Below, in pieces: positions 48,670-60,258 of a stretch of DNA of 64,000 nt. Made by a program: the position numbers and the translations under genes. How positions within the stretch are numbered: the stretch's first letter is position 1; each line of letters opens with the position of its first letter. The notes beneath the pieces are model-generated. The model was given only the letters and a program-made list of their open reading frames with translations, did no database searches and was not told the DNA's origin. This DNA comes from Cunninghamella blakesleeana (Eukaryota > Mucoromycota > Mucoromycetes > Mucorales > Cunninghamellaceae), in the NCBI GenBank assembly GCA_017871115.1, contig JAFCIZ010000010.1, positions 709,001 through 773,000 of the forward strand, in the 5' to 3' direction.

Positions 48670-50446
48670 TCAGTTTTCGATTTCTTTTATTTGAATGGTA
48701 ACTTGCTTGTTTGCCTTGTCAGATTTATCATCGTCGTCTTTATTAATGGAAGTATCTGTACTGGATGAAATAACTGAAGTAATTGTAGTTCCTGAAGATT
48801 GATAGTCTTTAAATACGTCTTTATATAATTCAATTTGTCCTTCTTTTCGAATTGCATTGTTATAAGATTGCCCAAGCCCATCGTTAACAACCATTTTAAC
48901 AAACTGTTATTTTTTACAAAAAAAAAAAAAGTTAAAAGGTGAGCGAAAAATTAAAATAAGAGTAATCCTAATCAATATATTTTTTCTATTTATTGCTATT
49001 CAACTTACCCATAATCCAACGGATGCAATAGCAACAACAATAGATACAATATATGGAACTAATAAAATAGAATAAAAAAAATAATTAAAAATCAGTAAAT
49101 AAACCAATACCATTAATATAGTTGTTATTTAATTACCCCAATAAGGATAGGCAGATGGTGCTTTTGTGGGTGGAATATAAACAAAAATTAATGTGAATGC
49201 ACAGACAGCCAAGTAGAAGAGAACAAGTGGAATTGGGGCACGAATATATCGTTTAAGTTCTGGTTCACGGCGACGTAAGATTAACAATGCAATACCACAA
49301 AGTGCAGCTAAAAGAAAAAAGAAATGTTAGGCTATAGTTTAAAGATTTATATTTAATATTTCAAAATATATAAAATAGATGAAGTTACCAAAGAAATAAT
49401 CACCATAACCGGAGAATGCCATGATAAATTGGAATGCAGTTCCAGGAGGAGGAGCCAAGAGAAAGATTAATGCAATAACATATAAAAGTAATAATGCTGG
49501 TATAGGTGTTTGATATTTAGGATGTAATCTCGAAAAGAATCTGTCAAATGGCAAGTGTCCTTGTCTTGCAAATTCTAAAATAACACGAGAACCTGAATAT
49601 GTAACCACCTATTTTAAAAAAAGTCAATGGAGAAAAAAAAAGGTTATTAATTTATCCTCCAGTTTTTTAAAAAGAAAATAATATAATGCATATGATGTCG
49701 TTTCTTTTTTTACCCCAACAAAACCAAAAGAAGAAAGACCAACAAAAACTGGTAATACTTTTGTACCAAAAATACCACCAAAGGCTGTACTGAATCTGTA
49801 TATATTTATATATAAATAAAAGCAAATATAAAATAATTAATATAGAACATAAAATAATTTATCAAATATTAGAATTATATTATTGATCATTACAAATTAG
49901 CAGCAACGGTTAAGTTAGAATTTGCAATCACTTCAAGTGGTAACACAGCTAAATAAGCTATTATATATATAATGAATAATAAAAAGCAAGTTTATGTAAA
50001 TATAAAAAAATAAATATAATTCTTTAAAATATATTTTCGTTTTTTTTTTTTTATCCATAACATTTTTCTATTCATTACATACCAACATTAGCTAAAAGAT
50101 ATAAAACTGTTGTAAAAGCGACAGAAGCAACACCACATCTTGGAAGGTTTTTAATAGGGTCTTTCAATTCATCAGTTACTTTTTGTAAATTGTAATAACC
50201 ACCATAAGAAAAGATGACATAGTAAATGGCATTAGCATACGATCCTGCGTTATTAATAGTGCCTTGGAATGAAAAGTTTTCTTTTAAATTAGGTTGATTA
50301 GGTAAACGTCCAGCTAAACCAGCAAAACCAACACAGATCAATAATAAGAGTAGAGTGATTTTTAAAACTGTAAAGAAATTATTAAATCGAACGGCGTTCT
50401 AAACAAAAAGAAAAAGAAAGAAAAGAAATACATGATGTTAGTCTTG

Positions 50447-50498
<52 letters not shown>

Positions 50499-51404
50499 TA
50501 CCTTGGCAGAAAATATGTTGACAATAATCCAAAAAGTTATACAAAACGCTGTATTTAAAATAATAAAACAATATTAATATTATTAAGAGTTATTTTAATA
50601 TAATTAAAAATAAATACACGTCAAACTTTTATAATAAATCATTTACCACCGAATCCACGAGCTTGCCAATCATTAGTTCCTTTAGCAATTGCACTATTTA
50701 AATACATTTGATCATATATATTTTAGTTCAAAAATATATTGATAATCAAATCGATATTGAACATTGAGTATATATATTAAACTTACAATACAATATTATT
50801 TCCAAAAACTGTTGCTCCTTGTGCAATCCCAGCTCCTCTTGATATAACACCAACCATAATCATAAACACAAATGCTATCAACTGTCTTGGGTTTGGATAA
50901 GTATAAGCAAGGTATTCCTTTTCAGCTATTTAAATAGGATTATAATAGTAAAGATATATATGAGTAAAGATATATACAAAATAATTATCATATTAGTAGT
51001 ACTATTATTATCTCCTTACCTGCACTATAAAGATAAAACCATATAAAATAAAATAAAAAAACTGAATATATACAACCACTTTTTTCTAAATATAAAAAGT
51101 ATTTATATTATTTTATTTACCTTCGTGGAAGCTATTAAATTTATAGGAAAAAGAGTAATTTATATTTTTAGTAACTTATTATACGCACAAACCTTAGTAA
51201 AATCATTTTATTTAATAGCGCCTTACCATAGTTCCTAGTTCCATAAATACAGCTAAACCTGAAGTTGCAGTTAATGCACCAACCACCCAAAGAATAAGTA
51301 CCATTCCCCCACTACCAGTGTTTTGAAGAATAAGGGCTGGGTTACTACAATATAGAGAAAAAAAAATAGATTGATGTTGCCATTAATATTGATATTATAC
51401 TCTC

Positions 51405-51450
<46 letters not shown>

Positions 51451-51848
51451 ATTCTAATCTCTAATTTACCTAAAAATACCTGTTCCAATCTATTTAAAGA
51501 AATATTTTTATAAAAACATAAGTAAAAGCTCAATAATTTCCATACTATTTTAATATATATTTAAATTCGTAAAATTATATTCCTATTACAATCTGTCCGA
51601 TATTCATCATAGTACCACTGAAAAAACCTATGTGACGATCTAACTTTTGATCTACATGGTGAATTATTATAGAAATATTTAAATATGGATTAAAAAAAGT
51701 GTGAATAAAAAACTAAAATGAAAAACTATATTTGCTTTTTATTTTTTATTTTTTTTTGCATACCCCCAACCGCTAGCGGAGCTAATTTTTTGTTTACTTT
51801 AGGGTTATTAGCATGATTACTACTATTATTATTTTCAAGATCACTCAT
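48670..51848 (-). CDS. Amino-acid permease, APC superfamily, L-type/methionine-permease (Mup)-like
   Basis: Sixteen exons on the minus strand: 51848-51764, 51651-51590, 51489-51470, 51344-51227, 51131-51121, 51024-51020, 50925-50787, 50693-50647, 50548-50502, 50398-50083, 49957-49894, 49795-49714, 49608-49389, 49307-49137, 49058-49009, 48903-48670; 1671 nt, 556 aa. About twelve membrane helices. The first helix reads HIGFFSGTMMNIGQIIGTGIF, with the broken-helix IGTGIF signature of APC transporters; later YVIFSYGGYYN, VLPLEVIANSN and GSRVILEFARQGHLP are typical of the LAT/Mup group. The hydrophilic N- and C-termini face the cytosol, and the C-terminus is acidic/Lys-rich. Substrate probably neutral amino acids or methionine, not decidable from sequence alone. 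The frame closes only if 11-nt and 5-nt exons are included, giving LPRSAAEKEYL, a family motif. Confidence 0.9.
50447..50494. repeat. 48-bp homopolymer in a permease intron
   Basis: Forty-eight consecutive A on the + strand, so U48 in the pre-mRNA, beginning 8 nt after the 5' splice site of intron 9. Length in the genome may be unreliable. Confidence 0.9.
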
Positions 51849-52493
51849 ATGAATTAAAAATGGATGGTTATAATATGAAAAAAAAAGAATAAAAAAAAGA
51901 ATAAAAAAAAGAAATAATCATATTTTTTTATCAAGTATTTATACTGATCTTTATATTTTTTTCTCAAGATAAAGAAAGAGAAAAAAATATTATGCTAACT
52001 TCAAACTGATGTTAAAACAACTGAAATATAAGTTATGCTACACAAATATGATACCATTCAAAATAAAAAACAGCTAAATCATTTCATCATTATTTCATTT
52101 TTATTTAAATTAAACCTTATTGTTTAGAAGAAAAAAAAAAGGTTTTAGTAACCTTATCGCTTTTAAAAAAAAAAAAAATGATGAAATTAACTCAAACTAT
52201 TTCATCAACTTTTTATTTTATTTTTATATTTTTCTTTTGGTTTGGATTTTTCATTCTTATTATCAATTTTATGTATTACTTGACGTGTTTTATATTATCA
52301 TGGTTTGCATTTGTCAGCTTTTCGATGATGCTAATAAAGAACATATGAGCATAAAAACCAAAAATTCTCACCGTAACAATTAAAATATATATATAAAGAA
52401 ATATTTTTTTTCTTGCTTTCTTCATTTTTAATTTTTTTTTTTTTCATACATTTAAATCAATACTATAAAAAGAATTTTTATTATTATTAAACC
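51849..52493. other. Divergent promoter region between permease and dioxygenase
   Basis: 645 bp between the start codons of two divergent genes, so regulatory sequence for both must lie here. An (AAAAAAGAATA)-like repeat sits at 51880-51910. An open frame at 52120-52383 is A/T-run driven and not believed. Confidence 0.6.
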
Positions 52494-54072
52494 ATGCCCA
52501 CTATTCAACTTAAAAACAATACTCAACCAGATATTACCTATCTTCCTAATAAAAAGAATTGGCAAGCAAGAACAGCTCGTCGTCTTGCAGAAGAAAATTT
52601 AACTAAGGAGTTGCCTGCAGGATTTCCTGAGCAATTAGAAGGACCTAAAGTGTGGAAAGGTAGTGACTATGAAGGTCAGGAGCACGAGTGGATTTATCAA
52701 TTGAATGAACAAGAATTGAATGAAATCCATGAAGCTTTACTTGACTTTGAACAATCAGAAAAACCTTTATCAGCTATTCAACAAGATACTTTTCCTTTAC
52801 CTACTCTTGGTTCAAAATTAAAAGAATTGATCCATGATAATGTAGTGGAAGGAAGAGGTTTTTTAGTTGTTCGTGGTATTGATCCTGACAAATATAATCG
52901 CAAACAACAAGTTATTGTTTATGCTGGTGTTTCTGCTTATGTTGGAAAACGAGGTTTACAAGGAAAACATATTTTAGGTAATTTTTTTTAACGACAGTAA
53001 TAATTATAAGAAAAATGAAGGATTAGAGTATAAGTGGATTAATCAATGGTATTTCTTTATTTTAATTTAATTTAGCCCATATCACTGACCTTGTTAGTAA
53101 TAAAACAAGAGAATTGGATGAAATTGTTGCTCCTGCTTATACAAACGATCATCAAGTGTACCATACTGATGCTGGAGATATTGTAATACCTATAATAAAA
53201 AAAAAAGAAAAATATATTCAGAATTATTTTTTAATTTTTTTTTTCATTTTATTTTTTAAAAAAAGATCTCATTATTTGCCATTGGCGTAGCTGAAGAAGG
53301 TGGAAAATCTAGAATTGCTTCAAGTTGGACAGTTTATAATGAAATTGCCAGAGAACGACCTGATCTTATTGAAACTTTAGCTACTGACTGGGTATTCCAA
53401 TCGTAAGCATTATATTCGTTATTATTTTACTTTGAGTAAAAGAAAAAATTTTAAGCGATTATTTTAACAAAATTAACTATTTTTATATAGTGATTATGTT
53501 GAAACTGGTCATAGCTCCCGTCCTCTTTTATACTTTGAAGATGATCATTTAATTATTCAATATGCTCGTCGTAATTTTACTGGATTTGGAAAAAACCCAA
53601 GAAGGTATAGATTTAATATATCTTTGCATTGGAAAAAAAAAACTAATAATTCTTTTTTAATTTATACATAGAACTGATATTCCTCCTATTACTGAAGCTC
53701 AAGCAGAAGCTCTTGATTATCTTCATTATACTGCTGAAAAGTATAACCTTGGTGTTGATTTTAAAAAGGGTGATATTCAATATATTAATAATTTATCTAT
53801 CTTTCACGCTAGAGACTCTTATATTGACTCAGAAAAAAACCAGTAAGTTTACTTTTTTATTTTATATTATTATTTATTTTTTAATGAATAACATCTCTTT
53901 ATGGTTAACATGTATTTTCTTTTTTCTATTCCCTAGGCGTCATCTTTTGAGACTTTGGCTACATCCCGATAATGCCTGGAGAATTCCCAAAGAATTAAAA
54001 GGAATCTGGGATAAACTTTACTTTAATGAACGGGAAGAAGAATTTCCTTTGGAACCCACCATCAGACATTAA
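52494..54072 (+). CDS. Fe(II)/2-oxoglutarate-dependent dioxygenase, TauD/TfdA family
   Basis: Six exons: 52494-52977, 53076-53182, 53266-53402, 53491-53604, 53672-53842, 53937-54072; 1149 nt, 382 aa. The enzyme family oxidises a substrate with O2 and 2-oxoglutarate using non-haem iron. The HxD iron ligands are in VYHTDAGDIISLF; the distal iron His is in NLSIFHARDSY and the 2-oxoglutarate-binding Arg in QRHLLRLWLHP. The N-terminal 90 residues (NWQARTARRLAEE, GPKVWKGSDYEG) match fungal clavaminate synthase-like/TauD proteins. No signal peptide, so cytosolic. Substrate unknown; fungal relatives include sulfonate and gamma-butyrobetaine-like activities. It is divergent from the permease and followed by a flavin monooxygenase. 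Confidence 0.88.
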
Positions 54073-54946
54073 AAAAATAATGATATAAAAAAATAAATAG
54101 CTATGTCTTTTTTTTTTTCTTTGATTATTAATTAATTCATATTTTTTACATTTATTTTTAAATTTTTTTTTGATAATAAAAATATAAATCTTGTTTTGTA
54201 CAATTTAAATAATTCTCAATTGTTTTTATGTATTTTCTATAAAAGTTACAAAAATTAATGCATAATTTTTTAAAGTGGTACATTACTAAAAAGGAAATCA
54301 GGAAGAATTCTCGACCACATATTAAAACACCTCTATATGAATAAGTCCAAGAAAGATTTTTTTCTTTTTTCCCATACTATATTATGATATTACTAAGTAT
54401 TTATATTATTTTTTATTATATTACGTACGTATGTCATTTAAATTTTATATTATAATAGTACATAATTGTATTTGTAATGATATTCTCTTTAACCTTTTAA
54501 AGTTTCAATTAGAATTATATTTAAGTTTACTAATTTTTTTTCTTACTTTCTTTATCAGTGTGTAACCAATTCCTAATTCCAATTCAATTCACGCAATGAA
54601 GCTATTTAATGATACAATTTTAAAAAAATTTGACAAATTCATGAATATGGTATCATCCAATTATAATAAACATCACGTTTAAAAAGAGAAAAAAAAGTTA
54701 ATATGTGATCATTCTAATGGCATTGATTATTCATACTCTATTTATTTTATACAGCTGACATCGCATTAAAGTAATTTTTTTATATATATTTTTCTTATTT
54801 TATTTATAAAATCTTTTTTTTTTTTTATCTTCTTATCCTAATCCTTTTTTTTCTTTTTTTATATCTTTGATATATATATATATATATATATACATATACT
54901 AATTCAAACAATTCATTTTATCTTTTCTTTATAATACTAAAAAAAA
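54073..54946. other. Intergenic between dioxygenase and FMO
   Basis: No gene. AT-rich, with an (AT)n stretch near 54871-54890 shortly before the FMO leader. Confidence 0.55.
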
Positions 54947-56923
54947 ATGCCTGTAGAAGAAGTTGCTACGAAAATTGAATGGAAAACAGATAAGGTCATT
55001 GAGCAGCCTTTTCTAAATTTGGATACAAAATATCATTTAAAAAATCCCATTAAAAGAGTCGTTGTTATTGGTGGAGGTCCTGCTGGTTTACCAACTGCAA
55101 AAGTGCTAAAAGATGAAGGCATTGATGTAGTCATTTATGAAAGAAATTCAGCTTCAGGAGGAACATGGTAAAAAAAAAAACATTAGCAACATTATTATAT
55201 TAAGAAAAAAAATAAATGACAATAGACTAAATATAAATTATTATTTATTTATTAGGATATATAATTCTGAAGCACCTTTAAGTCCAAGTTACCCATCTGA
55301 AGTTCCAAGCCAACTAGTTCAACCAAGTTTACCGCCCTCATTAACACAATTACCTTACGAAAAAGTGGAAGAATTGAGTGATCAAGTATATAAAGAGTTA
55401 TTAAAACATGCACCACCAACACCTTGTTATAAATCGCTAAGAAATAATGTAGCTACACCTTTACTAAAATATAAAGATTTAGATTGGCCAGAAAACACGG
55501 TAAGTAGTAATATATTCAATTATATATATAAGATAAATAAATAATAGTTATAAATTTATTTACTTAATTTATCTTTTTGTTTATATACTTATTCAATAGC
55601 CTTGGTTTACAACACATGATAAAATATTAAATTATCTTCAAGACTATTCAAAAACATTTGGATTAGACAATATTACTGAATTTGATACATCGTTGGAAAA
55701 ATTAACCGAGTTACCAAATCAACAAGGATGGAAAGTACTTTCAAAAAAATCCTATTTAACAACAATAAACGATAAAAAAGTAGTAAAAACGTCATGGAAA
55801 GAAGAGGTATATATAATATAATATTTTTTTCTTTATTTATTTTTTCATTTTTTAACTAATAATTTAATTACATATACAATAAAAAGGTATTTGATGCTGT
55901 TGTGTTAGCTACTGGTCATTACCATGCAGAAAATATACCTTCTATTCCAGGAATCAAAGAATGGCATGCCAGGTACCCTCAAACAATCATTCACTCAAAA
56001 CAGTATAGGGTTCCAGATAATTATTATAACAAGGTAAAAAATAAAAATAAATTTGGATTATATAGTATTATTCTTTATTTTTATTTAGCATTAATTTTGT
56101 TTTCTTTTTTCTTTTTAATTTTAAGAATGTACTTTTAATAGGAGATGGTACTTCAGCTTTGGATATTGCACGTGATATTGGTGAGCATTGTAAAATAATT
56201 TATCAATCTGTACGAGAATCAAACCATGGGTTTGATGAAAATTATAAAGCCTTTCGTGAAGAAGTGAAAACTTGGTTACCATCTAATACAAAAAGAGTAT
56301 CTACCGTAAAAAATATTATTTTTCCAACCAATGAAAATGAACCCAGTCCTACTGCTGCTATTTTTGAATTGTCTGATGGAACCACATTAACCAATATTGA
56401 TGCCATAGTGATTTGCACGGGGTATTTGTTTAATTATCATTTTCTTCAAGAACTTCATGACGATGATCATCAACCTTATAAACCTTCAGAAGACAAAGTT
56501 TTAGTCAAACAAGATGGGGCTCAACTTTTTAATTTACATAAAGATATTTTTTATATTCCTAATCCAACACTAAGTTTTATTGGTGTTCCCTTTCACATAG
56601 CTACTTTTTCTTTTTTTGAATTCCAGTCTTATGCTGTTGCTCGTGTGTATTCCAAGTCTGCTTATTTACCAAGTGAAGAAATTATGCGACAAGAATGGAA
56701 TGACCGGTTGAAGCGAAAAGGTGGAGGTAGAGCATTTCATGCATTAGGTGCTGAATTGGAACAAGAATATATTAATGACATTGTAAATTGGGTAAATTCT
56801 CACGGTAAGCCGTTAAATAAAAAGACCCTGGATGGTCATTCAAAAGAATGGTTTGATGTAAAGGAACATGCTTTTGCTGCATTACGTGAAGAATTCAAAA
56901 AAAGATTGACTATTGATAATTAA
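54947..56923 (+). CDS. Flavin-containing monooxygenase (class B, FMO/BVMO-like)
   Basis: Five exons: 54947-55167, 55256-55499, 55600-55806, 55887-56033, 56126-56923; 1617 nt, 538 aa. FAD-binding Rossmann motif VVVIGGGPAGLPTAKVL with the acidic strand end VIYERN and SASGGTW; a second dinucleotide (NADPH) motif VLLIGDGTSALDIARDI; the ATG motif VVLATGHYHAENIP between them; and a late ICTGYLFNY segment. These are all standard for N- or S-oxygenating FMOs. No membrane anchor, so probably cytosolic. The second nucleotide motif has GDGTSA rather than the usual GxGxSG/A, still within family variation. Substrate unknown; a nitrogen- or sulfur-containing metabolite is expected from the family. Confidence 0.9.
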
Positions 56924-57397
56924 TACTATTCTTATTTATTGTTAATATTTATATCAGTGATTTCAATATTATTATTATTACTATTATTATTATTTAATAC
57001 TTGTATATTTATATTTTGTTAAATAAAAAAACGCAAAACTTTATATATTACGATATATTTTATTTTTTTAAAAAAATTAAAAAAATCATGCAATGGAAAT
57101 ACATGTAATTTATTATTTAGCATTATAAAAATAATAATAATTTTATATATTTTTTTATTAAAAAAAAGAAATAATATATAATATTATAATAGTTTATATG
57201 CTTATTTAATAATATATATATGATATTTATATAGCTTTTATAATGTATAGAAACTGGACAAAAAAAATTAAAGATGGAAAGAGAATAAGAATTTATTTTT
57301 TAAATAAGCGGGCATTAAATTATTTCGTTTATTTTTAAAAAATATTGCTTTCTTTTCTTCTCATTTTTACATAATATAAATTAATAAAGTAAAAAAG
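56924..57397. other. Intergenic between FMO and F-box gene D
   Basis: No gene; AT-rich with short ATT/TAA repeats. A T-rich leader (TTTCTTTTCTTCTC) lies just before the F-box start. Confidence 0.55.
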
Positions 57398-59698
57398 ATG
57401 AATAACCTTCCTAATGAAATACTTCAACACATTTTTACTTATTTATCACAAAGATATCGCTCAGCTGCAAAAAGATCTTGCAAAAAATGGCATTCCATTA
57501 TTCATTCACCTTTTTTTTATTCATCTATTGAAATATATAAAGAGCAGCAATTAAAAAAATTTCTTCAACTGGCTAAAAGTGTAACTCTTCTTGATAAGCC
57601 TATTGCCTATTATATACAATCTTTATATCTTCATGAACAAAAGTTTTCCGATGAGTTAGTTTTTGATTTATTAACAACTTTAGAAAATGTTCATTATATA
57701 AACTATGTTCTTCTACGACGTCAATCGATTCCTAAACCTTTTCCCACTCTGAAACACTTGACCCATTACCTAAATTGGTATACTAATGCAAATGATCAAT
57801 GGATAACAACACTGCTTTCTTCTAATGATAGTAATAATAATGAAGGCATAGTGGCATTAGAGTTTCTCGTAAATGAACAAATCTATCATTACCATTCTTA
57901 CCACCAGGATTCAAAAGAACCAGCGATCTATTTAAAACCTATAGGTGATATAAAACAGCAATCTTTACATATAAATGATATGAATTCACCATTATTTGAA
58001 ATCGATCATCCTCACCAAATTCAGCAATCTTCTCCTACTACCCCACCATCTATACAACATCAAAGTAAGGTACTTATTTTACCAGTTTTAAATCACCTTA
58101 CAACATTGGATATTAATTTTTTTGAATATGGTGAACAAGACACGGGTACCTACGATATTGATGAGCGTACGTTAGATTCCATTCATACTTCTTGTCCTGT
58201 ATTAACATCATTGAAACTTCAGTGCTTTGATATGAATATTTCTGAAGAATATTATCAACACTCACTTTCTTTACCAACAAATATGACGACGATAGCGACA
58301 CATGATTCACTTAAATATTTAAATATTTCTGGCATTTTACATGATGTCAACTGCTATACCTATTTATCTAAGAAATATCCACATCTGGAATCGTTTAAAT
58401 TTTATTTAGAATGGGATTCACATTCTCCAATTATTAATCAACATTTTCAAAAAGCAATTTATTCCATGATCACTAGTTTTAACTTTTTAAAAAAATTAGA
58501 TGTTACAATAACACCAATTGGTTATGATGATAATGAATTTGAAGATCCAGCTCGTTCTATTATGACATCTGTCTGGCCACGTGTGGAGTTTTTAGACTGG
58601 TTAAAAGATCATCCAAAGCAACTTACCCATTTAAGGTACCCTTATGACTTGGCTAGTATTGAAGATTTTATATATTTACCTAAAGAAGTTGAAGCCGAAA
58701 ATAATGACACTACAACCCAATTAATATTGTCAACAACAATAAGTAATTACAGTAACAATATTTATAGTATGGATAAAAAACCTTCACTTAGTGATTTATT
58801 ACCTTATCGAGCTTATTTAGATTATTTAACATCATTATCAATTGACATTAATTCATCTATCGACACACTCTTAAATTATCTTTTACGTGGTAATAAAAAT
58901 CATATATCATCTTATACTATTAAACATTTAAAACTTCAATATCAATATGACGCTATTACTGAAGAACGGTTCCATATATATGATTGGATATATGCTTTTC
59001 CAAATTTAAAGCATCTTGGACTTTTTAATGTAAAATATATTTACGAAGACTACACTACATATAGTCACAATTCACAAAAACAAAAACAAGAGATAGAGAA
59101 GAAAGATGGCGATAATGATGGAGGAAATAAGGAAGATATACAGCAAAAAATTAGCATTTATAAACATACTTCATTAGAAAAGTTACAAATTCATGGAAGT
59201 GGAATATATTTTAAACATGGATTTACTGGATTTAGTAAGAGATGCCCTAACTTAAAGTATTTGGATTTTTTCGATGTGATTTATGCAATATCAGAATGGA
59301 AGGAAGTAAATTCAACAGGAATAATAACAACGACAGCAACAACAGAATTATCTAAAAATAAATTAGTGTTATTAGATAAAATTGATGATGTTTATAATTA
59401 CGATGCAGTATCGATACCATTGGTTGATACTTGCTTTGATTTATCGAACTTGTGTTTGGATTTTTTACATATTAATAAAATTCGATATGTTCCTTGGTAT
59501 GTTGATTATAAAGGTCCTCATCCGGTTGTAAATCGATTAATAGTGCATGAGGTGGGTCATTCTCAACAACAACGGTCTCCATTTAGTCTTGATGCTGTGG
59601 AAAGCTCTCTTTTTACTTCTTACATACCTTCAATGCCAGCAACCTTGTATATAAAATGTAAATATATTGATAATATACTATTTAAAGTTTATTATTGA
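57398..59698 (+). CDS. F-box/LRR-like protein D
   Basis: Single exon, 766 aa. F-box at residues 1-45 (LPNEILQHIFTYL, RSAAKRSCKKWHSI, FFYSSIEIY), then irregular leucine-rich repeats (LNHLTTLDINFFEY, CPVLTSLKLQCFDM, LKYLNISGIL, LKHLGLFNVKYI, CPNLKYLDFFDVIY). It belongs to the same broad family as A-C (the WPxVEFLDWLKDHPKQLTHL segment matches the WPQ..LxWLSxHxxQLTSL of A and C) but is far diverged and on the opposite strand. Presumed SCF ubiquitin-ligase receptor with unknown substrate. Confidence 0.87.
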   Translation: MNNLPNEILQHIFTYLSQRYRSAAKRSCKKWHSIIHSPFFYSSIEIYKEQQLKKFLQLAKSVTLLDKPIAYYIQSLYLHEQKFSDELVFDLLTTLENVHYINYVLLRRQSIPKPFPTLKHLTHYLNWYTNANDQWITTLLSSNDSNNNEGIVALEFLVNEQIYHYHSYHQDSKEPAIYLKPIGDIKQQSLHINDMNSPLFEIDHPHQIQQSSPTTPPSIQHQSKVLILPVLNHLTTLDINFFEYGEQDTGTYDIDERTLDSIHTSCPVLTSLKLQCFDMNISEEYYQHSLSLPTNMTTIATHDSLKYLNISGILHDVNCYTYLSKKYPHLESFKFYLEWDSHSPIINQHFQKAIYSMITSFNFLKKLDVTITPIGYDDNEFEDPARSIMTSVWPRVEFLDWLKDHPKQLTHLRYPYDLASIEDFIYLPKEVEAENNDTTTQLILSTTISNYSNNIYSMDKKPSLSDLLPYRAYLDYLTSLSIDINSSIDTLLNYLLRGNKNHISSYTIKHLKLQYQYDAITEERFHIYDWIYAFPNLKHLGLFNVKYIYEDYTTYSHNSQKQKQEIEKKDGDNDGGNKEDIQQKISIYKHTSLEKLQIHGSGIYFKHGFTGFSKRCPNLKYLDFFDVIYAISEWKEVNSTGIITTTATTELSKNKLVLLDKIDDVYNYDAVSIPLVDTCFDLSNLCLDFLHINKIRYVPWYVDYKGPHPVVNRLIVHEVGHSQQQRSPFSLDAVESSLFTSYIPSMPATLYIKCKYIDNILFKVYY

Positions 59699-60054
59699 AT
59701 CTATTTGTATATAAATATTAATAAATATATAATTAATTTAATAAAAATAATAAAAAATATTTTTTTATTAATTTTAAAATAATAATAATAATAATAATCA
59801 TACTTTTGCAGTTAAAAAAATAAAAATTGTCTAAATGTAGATAAAAAGAACATTAGTAGTTCTCTTGGGATTTTAAACCCTGACTTTTTTTTTTACAACT
59901 TTTCAAACTGGCTCCTTTTCTCTCTCTCTTTTACTTTTATATTCTTATTTTTAATATTATTATTAAAAAAATATAGCAACATTCAAATATTTATATATGT
60001 ACGGATTTATGTTCAAACGAAATCCTTTTATTTATACTTTAGTTATTAACGTAG

Positions 60055-60258
60055 CGATATAAGATCATTGTTGCGACTGTATGTAAAAAATGGTATAGAG
60101 TAAATCACGATAGATCGTTTTATCGAACTATAGATCTTTATTCAGATAGACAACTATTCGTGTTCCTCAAAACAGTCATTACCAATTCAACAATAAATAA
60201 AAATAGCTCTTTAATGATCTTGAAATTTTCTGGTTGTCACGTTCATATTCATATGTAA
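60055..60258 (+). pseudogene. Relic of an F-box protein gene
   Basis: An open stretch of 67 codons without a start. It reads ATVCKKWYRV, then HDRSFYRTIDLYSDRQLFVFL, which aligns with CKKWHSI, PFFYSSIEIYKEQQLKKFL of F-box protein D 2.6 kb upstream. The preceding F-box half is not recognisable and a stop follows at 60256-60258. It is most likely the remains of a tandem duplicate of gene D or a related gene. Confidence 0.65.

Noticed and set aside
50362..50571. 69-codon minus frame with a run of Phe
   Set aside because: Read-through of permease exon 9 into its U48 intron, in a different frame.
52120..52383. 87-codon frame between permease and dioxygenase
   Set aside because: Made of A and T runs in a promoter region; no family features.
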